Positions 1 to 8,186 of a stretch of DNA of 64,000 nt are shown piece after piece; position 1 is the first letter of the stretch, and every line of letters starts with the position of its first letter. The notes beneath the pieces were generated by a model. The model saw only the letters and a list, made by a program, of their open reading frames with translations, searched no databases and had not been told where the DNA came from. The stretch is taken from the NCBI GenBank assembly GCA_900177435.1, contig FXAI01000003.1, positions 379,254-443,253 of the forward strand. Reading direction: 5' to 3'. A program made the position numbers and the translations under genes. The DNA is from Alteromonadaceae bacterium Bs31 (lineage in GTDB: Bacteria; Pseudomonadota; Gammaproteobacteria; Pseudomonadales; Cellvibrionaceae).

Positions 1-97
1 TTTGTTCCTGACAAACCAGCGGCATACACCCCTTCCCTGGGGCTACCCGCGTTTGTTCCTGACAAACCAGCGGCATACACCCCTTCCCTGGGGCTCG
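1..97. repeat. Two tandem copies of a ~51-bp double-hairpin repeat
   Basis: Two nearly identical units begin TTTGTTCCTGACAAACC and end CCCTTCCCTGGGGCT. The first starts at the window edge, so the array may extend upstream. Each unit holds two possible hairpins: GTTTGT/ACAAAC around TCCTG, and CCCC/GGGG around TTCCCT. The unit is clearly related to the five-copy array at 20631-20873. It lies just upstream of ridA. Confidence 0.85.
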
Positions 98-125
98 CCA
101 CTTAATAACAAAAGGAAAATGACTT

Positions 126-509
126 ATGCCCAATAGAGCCATCATCAATTCAGACAAAGCCCCCCAGGCTATCGGAACCTATTCTCAGGCTGTAAAGGTG
201 AGTAATACCATTTACCTTTCAGGTCAAATCCCGCTAGACCCGGAAACCATGGAACTGGTTGAAGGCGATTTCGCCGCCCAGGCGGAGCAGGTTTTTAAAA
301 ATCTCAATGCAGTTTGCGAGGCCGCCAATGGCAGCTTACAGAAAATTGTAAAACTAAATATTTACCTTACAGACCTCAGTCATTTTCCAAGCGTAAACGA
401 AGTGATGGGGCAATACATTCAAGAACCCTACCCCGCCCGAGCAGCCATTGGCGTAAAAGAACTACCCAAAGGTGCGCTTATCGAAGCAGACGGTATTATG
501 GTTATTTAA
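126..509 (+). CDS. ridA: RidA family enamine/imine deaminase
   Basis: This is a 127-residue protein, the full family length. RidA hydrolyses reactive enamine/imine intermediates such as 2-aminoacrylate released by PLP enzymes, which protects those enzymes in the cytoplasm. The family signature is visible: an early GTYSQAV, then [10 protein letters not shown], and a C-terminal block with Arg105 (PARAAIGV) and Glu120 (ALIEADG), the positions that bind the carboxylate and the water in characterised RidA. The ATG is preceded by AAAGGAAAATGACTT, a usable ribosome site. The 50-bp repeats sit directly upstream. In related bacteria ridA often follows spoT, but that region is outside the window. Confidence 0.95.
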   Translation: MPNRAIINSDKAPQAIGTYSQAVKVSNTIYLSGQIPLDPETMELVEGDFAAQAEQVFKNLNAVCEAANGSLQKIVKLNIYLTDLSHFPSVNEVMGQYIQEPYPARAAIGVKELPKGALIEADGIMVI

Positions 510-572
510 GCTTGCCAGCGGCAAACGCCCCCGGTGCAAAGCCATAGTAGCGCAAGTACAGGCACTCACAGC

Positions 573-1289
573 TCAGCTTTGCACCTGGTTGACGGCTCCA
601 GTGGAAATTTTTGTCAGCTCGCACACATCCTCTTCCAAAGCTTTTGCGACAAGAACAAAGTCAAAAAGGTTGAACTGCAAACAACAGTCAAAGTCTTCTA
701 CCGGGCTACAGGGCTGCTGCAGATCAAAAAAGCGAGCGGCATAGGGAGAGGCCTTGAGCTTCTGATATATCTCATGCTCGTCGACAACCTGCTCTCGCAG
801 CAGCGCAGCCAGGTAATCTGCATATAACCAGTCTTCATCGCAGGCCTCATTTGCATTAAGCCCCATGCGTACCAATGTCACTTGTTCAGGCGACTGTTTT
901 TTTATATAGGCTGCGGTCGCCCTGGCGTTAACAAAAGCCCCAGTAACAACGCACTCAGCCTGCCAAGCATTCACCAAACCTTGTGTACCGGCATGAGTAG
1001 TATGAATTATCGACTTACCCCGCAAGTCCTGCTGAGCAATTTCACTGGGAGAATTACCATAATCGAATCCCTCAAGCCGTTTTCCATAGCGCTCCCCCAG
1101 CAGTATGGGCGCCTCACAGCCTTTACCTAGCGCCAGCGCCTTAGTGCTGCTGCCAACCGCGGTGAGCGACTCGCACCCAGCATCAAAGCAATAACAGGCG
1201 GTAGTAAACGCTCGAAAAACGTCTATAACGACCGCAATACCCTGTGCATTTCGGGCTCCAGCAACAAAATCAGCAAAATTAATATTCAT
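573..1289 (-). CDS. comB: 2-phosphosulfolactate phosphatase (ComB family)
   Basis: This 238-residue protein matches the ComB family, which hydrolyses 2-phosphosulfolactate to sulfolactate and phosphate in a Mg-dependent reaction (coenzyme M route in archaea, sulfolactate metabolism in bacteria). Visible motifs are VVIDVFRAFTT near residue 20-30, GNSPSEI near 78 and HTTHAGTQGL near 94-103, all typical of the fold. It converges with ridA and diverges from oxyR with about 140 bp between the start codons. No other coenzyme M or sulfolactate gene is nearby, so the physiological substrate in this organism is uncertain; the family call is firm. Confidence 0.85.
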   Translation of the reverse strand: MNINFADFVAGARNAQGIAVVIDVFRAFTTACYCFDAGCESLTAVGSSTKALALGKGCEAPILLGERYGKRLEGFDYGNSPSEIAQQDLRGKSIIHTTHAGTQGLVNAWQAECVVTGAFVNARATAAYIKKQSPEQVTLVRMGLNANEACDEDWLYADYLAALLREQVVDEHEIYQKLKASPYAARFFDLQQPCSPVEDFDCCLQFNLFDFVLVAKALEEDVCELTKISTGAVNQVQS

Positions 1290-1433
1290 ATAAGTTAGAT
1301 TGATAGCATAAACAAAGACAAACCAAGCTACTGCGCGTATTCATAAACACAACAAAATCAGTACAAAGGATGATTTACCCATCACTAATATTTGGGTAGG
1401 CTAATTAAAACGCCACGTTTAATAGATTTCACT

Positions 1434-2360
1434 ATGACTCTAACAGAACTGCGCTACATCGTAACCCTTGCACAAGAACAACATTTCGGACGAGCCGCCG
1501 ATCGCTGTCACGTGTCACAGCCGACTTTGAGCATTGCGGTTAAGAAACTTGAAGAAGAGCTGAAGGTATCCATTTTTGAGCGATCTAAAACACGGGTCTC
1601 TCCAACGCCCCTTGGCGAAAACATTATTAAACAGGCTCAGAAAGTTCTGGAGCAGGCAGCTGCCATCAAGGATATTGCCAGTTCCGGCAAAAATCAGCTC
1701 ACCAACCCCTTCCACATCGGCGCTATTTTTACCATTGGCCCCTACCTCTTTCCCCGGCTAATTCCTTCGTTACAAAGACTTGCCCCGGAAATGCCACTGT
1801 ACGTGGAGGAAAGCTACACTGCCACCCTGCGCAGGCGTATTCGCCACGGCGACCTCGATGCTATCGTTGTTGCACTGCCTTTTACCGAAGCCGACGTGGT
1901 AACCCAGGCCCTATACGATGAGCCTTTCGTGGTTTTACTGGGCAAAAAACACCCACTGGTTAACCAACAGGTTATCGACCCACTCACACTGCATAAATAT
2001 AACGTACTGCTGCTCGGGGAAGGGCACTGCTTTCGCGATCAGGTGCTGGAAGCCTGCCCCAACCTCAAACCTTCTATTGACGACCCTCAAGGCAATATAC
2101 GAACTGCTGCGGAAGGCAGTTCGCTGGAAACGCTCAAGTACATGGTCGCCTCAGGGCTGGGAATTACCATTCTTCCTCAGTCTGCCGCCATGCTGGGGCA
2201 CTACTCTGCCGATGAGCTTGTTATCAAGCCATTTGCAGACCCGGTACCCAAGCGCACCGTTGCGCTTGCATGGCGAGCCAGCTTTCCTCGATTACAGGCG
2301 ATAGATGTGATTCGCGATTCCATTCGCGACTGCAAAGTGGGCGAAAGCTTTAAAGCCTAG
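1434..2360 (+). CDS. oxyR: OxyR, LysR-type hydrogen peroxide sensor
   Basis: Using the ATG at 1434 the protein has 308 residues, close to the usual 305; an upstream TTG at 1392 would add 14 unlikely residues. The N-terminal winged helix (MTLTELRYIVTLA, SQPTLSIAVKKLE) is followed by an OxyR-type sensor domain. The two redox cysteines fall at 199 and 208 in GEGHCFRDQVLEAC, the same numbering as E. coli OxyR, where they form the regulatory disulfide. It therefore should activate peroxide defence genes. None of its classic targets (katG, ahpC) lies in the window; the M1 peptidase follows 116 bp downstream and comB is divergent. Confidence 0.95.
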   Translation: MTLTELRYIVTLAQEQHFGRAADRCHVSQPTLSIAVKKLEEELKVSIFERSKTRVSPTPLGENIIKQAQKVLEQAAAIKDIASSGKNQLTNPFHIGAIFTIGPYLFPRLIPSLQRLAPEMPLYVEESYTATLRRRIRHGDLDAIVVALPFTEADVVTQALYDEPFVVLLGKKHPLVNQQVIDPLTLHKYNVLLLGEGHCFRDQVLEACPNLKPSIDDPQGNIRTAAEGSSLETLKYMVASGLGITILPQSAAMLGHYSADELVIKPFADPVPKRTVALAWRASFPRLQAIDVIRDSIRDCKVGESFKA

Positions 2361-2476
2361 CGCAGCACTGCTACCCTCCTGTGAATATCACCAAGAGTCT
2401 GTCTCACACATAACAGCTTTAACCGAAGGCAACTCTGAATATTGAGCAAAGACCCGCGCCAGGGCGACCATCTACC

Positions 2477-5167
2477 ATGGAGGTAAACGTGATATCTACT
2501 CGATACAGCCAGGCAAAATTCGCTTGCTTGCTATTGTTAGCCATACTGGTGGGGGCCTGCGCACCAAAGGCTGTTAAAGAAGGCCCCCAGGCCGAACCCA
2601 AGCGCGCCGTAGCAAAGTACCTGGAACAAGATTACGCACGTTTTCGCGCTGCGCAAGTTGGCGATATTTCTTACAAACTTTCCATAAAAATAGATCAGTC
2701 GCCTAGCCATTTTAACGGCAGCAACACCATTGAATTTACGCTCAAGCATAACAACGCCCGCTTTGTGACAATAGACCTGTACGACGCTGAAGTTATTGCA
2801 GTAATTGCCAATAATGCCCCGGTAAAATGGCAATACAACGGCTTTTTTATCAGCCTTGCAACAGAGTTTCTGGAAGAGGGTACAAATACACTCACCATCA
2901 ACTACAAAGGCAAATACAGCAACGACGGAATGGGCTTTCATCGCTACCAGGATGCTGCCACCGGAAATGTTTACGTTTATAGTAATTTTGAACCGTTTTA
3001 TGCCAATCGTCTGTTTCCCCACTTTGACCAGCCGGATTTAAAAGCCAGCTATGAACTGGATGTGGTAGCCCCCAAGGCATGGCAGGTTATTTCAGCAAAC
3101 AGCGAGCTGGGCACAAAAAGACAAGGCGAATACGCCCATTGGATTTTCCCTAAAACTGCGCGTATACCCTCGTATATATTTCCGCTGCATGCTGGCCCCT
3201 TTCACTATTGGCAAAAAGACTATGTAAAAGGAGAGCTGCGCATACCGCTGCGACTATTTGTGCGTGAAGAGCTTGCTGAGCATGTCATTGTTGAAGACTG
3301 GTTTAATTTCACCAGCCAGTCCTTCGACTTTTTCAACGAGTACTTCGGCGAGGCCTATGCCTTTGGCAAGTATGACCAGGTAATTGCACCGGACTTTCGC
3401 TGGGGGGCAATGGAAAACCTGGCCGCGGTGACCTTCAACGAATCTTTCGTAAAGCGCAGCAGCAAAACCCAGGCAGAGCGACAGCGCCTTGCCAATGTTA
3501 TCTCTCACGAAATGGCCCATATGTGGTTTGGCAATACCGTCACCATGCGCTGGTGGAACGATTTGTGGCTAAACGAAAGTTTCGCCACCTACATGTCTTT
3601 CCTGCAACTTAGTGCCACGGGCGAATTCCAGGCTCCCTGGGATACCTTCTATACCAATATAAAGCAGTGGGCATACTGGGAAGACCAGTTGGTTACCACT
3701 CACCCTATCGAACTGCCGGTCGCAGATACCGGAGCTGCTTTTGCCAATTTTGACGGTATAACTTATGGCAAAGGCGCCTCAGTACTAAAGCAGCTACCCC
3801 ACTATATTGGCGAAGACAATTTTAAAACAGGCGTGCAAAATTACATGCTCTCCCACGCCTACAAAAATACCGAACTAAAAGATTTTACCCATGAGCTGAG
3901 CAGATCATCCGGCATTGATCTGGACCAATGGACAAAACGCTGGCTGCGTAAAGCTGGTTTAAACAGTATAAGAGCAGATTTCGGCTGTGAAGGCCGTAAA
4001 CTAAGCGCACTAAACATTATCCAAACTGCAGAGAAAGAACACCCGACGCTTCGCTCACAAAAAATAAACATTGGCTTGTTTACCCTTTCAAGCAATTCAC
4101 CTGCCGAGCAAATTGCTGCCATTCCTGTTCACTACTCAGGAAAGAAAACCCGGGTAGAATTTCCCTCCGAAACAGTCTGCCCAGATTTTATTTATCCCAA
4201 CCTGGATGACTGGGCTTTCGTGCAGGTTAAGCTGGATGAGCGCTCACGGGAAACGCTCAAAGAATCTATATTATGGTTTTATGATGACAGTCTCAGAACA
4301 ATGCTGTGGCAAAGCATGTGGGATGCAATGCGAGCAATGGATATAAGCCTTGAGGAATATCTAAGCTTTGTTCTTGCCAATTTACCGAAAGAGGAGAGCA
4401 ACCAAATACTGGATTCAACCAGCAAGCAACTGCAATATACCCAGGATTACCTTTGGCTGACTGAAGCAAAAAGCGGGCAATTTGCTAAACTGCGGGCGCA
4501 ACTCTCAGAGTTTGCATGGAAGCAATTACAGCTCGCCCAGCAAGCGTCAGATAAACAACAAATCTGGTTTGACCTGTGGGTGAAGGTCGCCAGCAGCTCA
4601 AGCGATACCCAGCGAGCACATACGCTGTTAAGGGGCAAAGCGACAATTCCCGGCTTGTCCCTCGATCAAGACCGGCGCTGGCAACTGCTGATAATTTTGA
4701 ATGCCGCCGCGCACAATCACGCTCAACAGCTTACCGAGGTGGAATTTAAGGCGGACAACTCAGACCGAGGCCGTCTTATGCATCTCGCCGCGAAAGCTGT
4801 GCGCCCGGACACGGCAACAAAAGCGCAGCTACTTGACGATATAGCCAACAATAACGATAAATTCAAACACGCAGAACTCAGCAGTATTCACCAACATTTA
4901 TTTCCGGCCAGCCAAGTACAATTACTGAGAGAGCTGCTACCGGAGGTGCATCAAACACTGCAAGCACTGATTAAAAACAAAGAAGTGGAAATTGCCAAGG
5001 ATTATGCTCACCAACTGCGACTGGAGGGCTGCGACAAGGAAAGCCTGAAATCGCTGGCAGGGCTGATTGACAATAGTAAAAACGCCGACCCCTCAGTAAT
5101 AAAACAATTGCGCATAAAACACCAGGAAGGTGGCCGCTGCGTGGCGATTGCGGAGAGAACACAATAA
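2477..5167 (+). CDS. M1 family aminopeptidase, lipoprotein
   Basis: This is an 896-residue zinc aminopeptidase of family M1. The N terminus is a lipoprotein signal ending LVGAC (lipidated Cys28), so the enzyme should be membrane-anchored facing the periplasm or surface, unlike cytoplasmic PepN. The exopeptidase motif GAMEN is at 310-314. The zinc site HEMAH is at 344-348, with the third ligand Glu367 in NESFATY. The C-terminal third (about residues 530-896) is helical and fits the ERAP1-like C domain. It likely trims peptides taken from the environment. A GTG 12 bp inside the frame could also start it; both leave a signal peptide. It appears to be a single transcription unit. Confidence 0.92.
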   Translation: MEVNVISTRYSQAKFACLLLLAILVGACAPKAVKEGPQAEPKRAVAKYLEQDYARFRAAQVGDISYKLSIKIDQSPSHFNGSNTIEFTLKHNNARFVTIDLYDAEVIAVIANNAPVKWQYNGFFISLATEFLEEGTNTLTINYKGKYSNDGMGFHRYQDAATGNVYVYSNFEPFYANRLFPHFDQPDLKASYELDVVAPKAWQVISANSELGTKRQGEYAHWIFPKTARIPSYIFPLHAGPFHYWQKDYVKGELRIPLRLFVREELAEHVIVEDWFNFTSQSFDFFNEYFGEAYAFGKYDQVIAPDFRWGAMENLAAVTFNESFVKRSSKTQAERQRLANVISHEMAHMWFGNTVTMRWWNDLWLNESFATYMSFLQLSATGEFQAPWDTFYTNIKQWAYWEDQLVTTHPIELPVADTGAAFANFDGITYGKGASVLKQLPHYIGEDNFKTGVQNYMLSHAYKNTELKDFTHELSRSSGIDLDQWTKRWLRKAGLNSIRADFGCEGRKLSALNIIQTAEKEHPTLRSQKINIGLFTLSSNSPAEQIAAIPVHYSGKKTRVEFPSETVCPDFIYPNLDDWAFVQVKLDERSRETLKESILWFYDDSLRTMLWQSMWDAMRAMDISLEEYLSFVLANLPKEESNQILDSTSKQLQYTQDYLWLTEAKSGQFAKLRAQLSEFAWKQLQLAQQASDKQQIWFDLWVKVASSSSDTQRAHTLLRGKATIPGLSLDQDRRWQLLIILNAAAHNHAQQLTEVEFKADNSDRGRLMHLAAKAVRPDTATKAQLLDDIANNNDKFKHAELSSIHQHLFPASQVQLLRELLPEVHQTLQALIKNKEVEIAKDYAHQLRLEGCDKESLKSLAGLIDNSKNADPSVIKQLRIKHQEGGRCVAIAERTQ

Positions 5168-5386
5168 TCAAGCTATTAACCCGGCAACAAGCTTTGTTGT
5201 TGGATTACAGCGGGACAAGGATGTGCCGCCGCCGCTTACAGACCGGCGCGAACCCCTGAAATGCCAGTAATCCGCGCAGTTGCGCCAGTATGTCAGAGGC
5301 AACAATCGAATAGGAGATGAATTGCTTATTTGATTGCTGGCTTAATAGCAACGAGTACAACTAAAAAAAACAAAGGCCTGCCAACA

Positions 5387-6910
5387 ATGAAACCAGCAAT
5401 TTTTATAGCCCTTATTCTCAGTTCAAACATCATCTTGGCAGAAGACAGCAGCAGCTCCGGCGAACATAGAATCCAGGAACTCGAAGCCCGTATTGAGGCA
5501 CTGGAGAAACAGCCCACACAAAAGAAACGGCAAGAGCCGCTGACACATGAGGGCCTGGAAGCCCTTGTAGACAGTTTTGGCAATACCACTGAATCGCGCT
5601 CACAGGCCAACCGCAGATACGCGGATCGAGTAGAACAGGTATTGCAGGACTTTATCGAAATCGACGGGTATTTTCGTGCAGGTTACGGGCACAGTAATGA
5701 GGGTGGCAATCAGGTGGGTTTCAAGGCACCAGGTGCGATGGCGAAATACCGGCTTGGCAATGAAGCAGAAAATTTTGGTGAGCTAATATTCGGCAAAAAC
5801 TTTTTTATGCCTGGGGCTTTTAACGTCGATGATGAGCTAAAACCGAAGGGCTCGGCAAGCGGCCCTATTGCTCACGTGCAATTCCGCCTGGAATTTTTTA
5901 ACCCTTATGACGAGTTTTCTTCCAGCAGCGAAACCAACGTAGGGCTGCCAGAAGCCTGGGCCTCCATTGGCAATGTACTCACCGCCATGCCGGAAGCAAA
6001 ATTCTGGGCAGGCAACCGTTTCTACCGACGACACGATATTGGCCTCAACGATTTTTTCTTTTGGAATATGAGCGGCGGTGGCGCAGGCATTGAGGATGTA
6101 AGCTTTGCAGGCGGAAAGTTTGCCGCCGCCTGGATTGGTACCGGCTCTACCAGCGGCTTTACCGATTTACCCCAGCCAGACCCCGAAAACAAAGCGGGTT
6201 TCAGCAAAACCAATATCGACCTTCGCTGGTATGCAGTACCACTACTCGGTGGCGAAATGGAACTGGGGTTGATCTATTCCCAAACGGAATCAGGGCTGGA
6301 CTCAGAAGGTAACAGAGCGCAGGATACCGACGGCTATGCCATAAATGTTATACACACTATCGATGAATTTATTAGTCAGGACGGCGCCAATAAATTCAGT
6401 ATTCAATACGGCACACAAGCGGCAAAAACGTTTACATCAGGCTTTGAAACCATCAACATCAATGGCGGCAGTTTTATTCAGCCAGACCTGGATGGCTCCT
6501 GGCGTTTCCGTATCACCGAAAATTTTTCCGCGAATATCAATGAACACTTTTCTATCGGCCCGGTGTTGATTTATCAAACAACCGAATACGGTGGAGGCTT
6601 TGGCAAACAAAGCTGGTATTCCGCCGGTGTTCGCCCCATCTATCATTTTAATGAGCGCATGAGTATTGCGTTTGAAGGTGGCTGGGATAAAGTGGAGCAG
6701 GACTACACCGACAGCTCTGGCAGCCTGTATAAGCTCACCATCGCGCCACAGATTTCTCTGGGTGGCAGCTTTAACAGCCGCCCTGTTATACGTGCTTTTG
6801 TAACTTGGGCCTCATGGAGTGATGACTTTATTGGAGAGGTTGGTGGTATTGATTACGCGAGCAAGAGCGAAGGCATTACGGGTGGTGTACAAATGGAAGC
6901 CTGGTGGTAG
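5387..6910 (+). CDS. lamB: LamB-type carbohydrate porin (maltoporin family)
   Basis: Starting at the ATG at 5387 (the frame is open further upstream, but this ATG begins the signal peptide MKPAIFIALILSSNIILA), the protein has 507 residues. After the signal comes a short charged coiled coil (IQELEARIEALEKQ), then the outer-membrane barrel. Maltoporin landmarks include FRAGYGHSNEGG, AKYRLGNEAENFGEL, FYRRHDIGLNDFFFWNMSG and the C-terminal GVQMEAWW with its aromatic last residue. LamB porins are trimeric channels for maltodextrins and related oligosaccharides; the exact sugar here is not known. It is not linked to an ABC transporter, so it may serve oligosaccharides released by the secreted glycosidases encoded nearby. 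Confidence 0.9.
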   Translation: MKPAIFIALILSSNIILAEDSSSSGEHRIQELEARIEALEKQPTQKKRQEPLTHEGLEALVDSFGNTTESRSQANRRYADRVEQVLQDFIEIDGYFRAGYGHSNEGGNQVGFKAPGAMAKYRLGNEAENFGELIFGKNFFMPGAFNVDDELKPKGSASGPIAHVQFRLEFFNPYDEFSSSSETNVGLPEAWASIGNVLTAMPEAKFWAGNRFYRRHDIGLNDFFFWNMSGGGAGIEDVSFAGGKFAAAWIGTGSTSGFTDLPQPDPENKAGFSKTNIDLRWYAVPLLGGEMELGLIYSQTESGLDSEGNRAQDTDGYAINVIHTIDEFISQDGANKFSIQYGTQAAKTFTSGFETININGGSFIQPDLDGSWRFRITENFSANINEHFSIGPVLIYQTTEYGGGFGKQSWYSAGVRPIYHFNERMSIAFEGGWDKVEQDYTDSSGSLYKLTIAPQISLGGSFNSRPVIRAFVTWASWSDDFIGEVGGIDYASKSEGITGGVQMEAWW

Positions 6911-6983
6911 CCAGGCATTACGAGCGTGTGCAGGGCACACAGATTATAGGGAAGCGCTTAATTCAAATTTATGAGAATGTGAT

Positions 6984-7649
6984 ATGAAAGTACGCGATGC
7001 ACTATTGCAACGAAAATCTGTACGGGCTTTTTTAAATAAAGATGTCGAAAAAGACACTATTACACGTATTCTCGATGCAGCCCGACACGCACCATCCGGC
7101 AGTAATACCCAGCCCTGGCAGGTAGCGGTAGTCAGTGGCAAGAAAAAACTGTCGCTACAAAAAAAACTGGAAAATGCGCACCTGGAAGGCGTTCCCGAAA
7201 AAATGGATTATATTTATTATCCTCGCCAATGGCTTGAGCCCTATAAGCTGCGCCGGCGTGAATGCGGTTTACAACTTTATTCCACCCTGAATATTCAACG
7301 GGATGATGTTGAGAAACGCAAAAACCAGTGGCTTGCCAACTATCGAGCCTTTGATGCACCGGCAATGCTGTATTTTTTTATGGACCCCACGCTGGAAACA
7401 GGCTCTTTCATGGACTACGGCATGTTTTTACAAAGTGTGATGTTAAGTGCTGAGGAAGAAGGGCTCGCAAGCTGCGCACAGGCGGCATTGGGACAATACC
7501 CGGAACTGGTTAAAACTGAACTAAATTACGACAGCAAGCTAATACTTATTTGTGGCATGGCGCTGGGTTACGAGGATAAAAAAGCCACCGTAAACAGCTA
7601 TCGTACGCCACGAGAAAGCGTTGCAAGTTTCACGCAGTTTTTTGAATAA
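6984..7649 (+). CDS. Nitroreductase family flavoprotein
   Basis: This is a 221-residue FMN-dependent NAD(P)H nitroreductase-like oxidoreductase. The opening LLQRKSVRAFLNKDV and RHAPSGSNTQPWQVAVV are the standard N-terminal FMN-phosphate and isoalloxazine contacts, and LILICGMALGYEDK near the C terminus is the other conserved flavin-contacting strand. The natural substrate cannot be told; members reduce nitroaromatics, quinones or enones. It starts 73 bp after lamB in the same direction. No terminator is obvious between them, so read-through is possible but a functional link is not evident. Confidence 0.9.
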   Translation: MKVRDALLQRKSVRAFLNKDVEKDTITRILDAARHAPSGSNTQPWQVAVVSGKKKLSLQKKLENAHLEGVPEKMDYIYYPRQWLEPYKLRRRECGLQLYSTLNIQRDDVEKRKNQWLANYRAFDAPAMLYFFMDPTLETGSFMDYGMFLQSVMLSAEEEGLASCAQAALGQYPELVKTELNYDSKLILICGMALGYEDKKATVNSYRTPRESVASFTQFFE

Positions 7650-8186
7650 GCCTCTAAGTATCCATTGCTCACCAAAGAGTGTGACACGCCTACAGCTTGC
7701 GGTTTTTTTTAATCGCGTTAATTAAAGCAGCCTGTATACTGTTCTGCGCTAGTGTTTGCACTGTTAACGACTAAAGATAAAAACAAGTAAAAAAGCGCAC
7801 TTTAAAACTAGTCGGCACCTAGGAAAATGCCACACTTTTTTCCGACGCGGACTGCTTTTAGTGGAGTCAGGCAGCAGAAGCCTTTAGATTAATCAAAACT
7901 TAATCAGCTTGCTTCGGCTTTTAAAAAGCTCCGCCGGGCACTTCTTATCAAATAGCAAGAACTGTTATTGCTTTTAGTAAAGCAACAGTCGTTTCAAAAA
8001 AGCTTATTCAAGCCAGAGCAAAAAACACTCAGCAATTGTGAGAGCACCTATACCCGAGCGCAACAAAATGTGCTTAATGAACAATAAAATAAAAATAATT
8101 GTCGTGCAGCGCCAGTAGTTTTGCGAGCAAGCAAACAAGGCTTGGTAAATTGGCCATCGACACTGACTACTTAGAGGACTGACATT
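7650..8186. other. Intergenic region before the GH10 xylanase gene
   Basis: This 537-bp AT-rich stretch has no credible gene. It must hold the promoter and leader of the xylanase; the sequence AGAGGACTGAC just before the ATG at 8187 gives a ribosome site. I see no clear operator or riboswitch fold. Confidence 0.6.

Noticed and set aside
511-545. Second GEMM riboswitch near GGCAAACGCC and GTGCAAAGCC after ridA
   Set aside because: The P1b stem with its tetraloop and the distal helix 3 strand are missing, and the position between convergent genes is not a leader.
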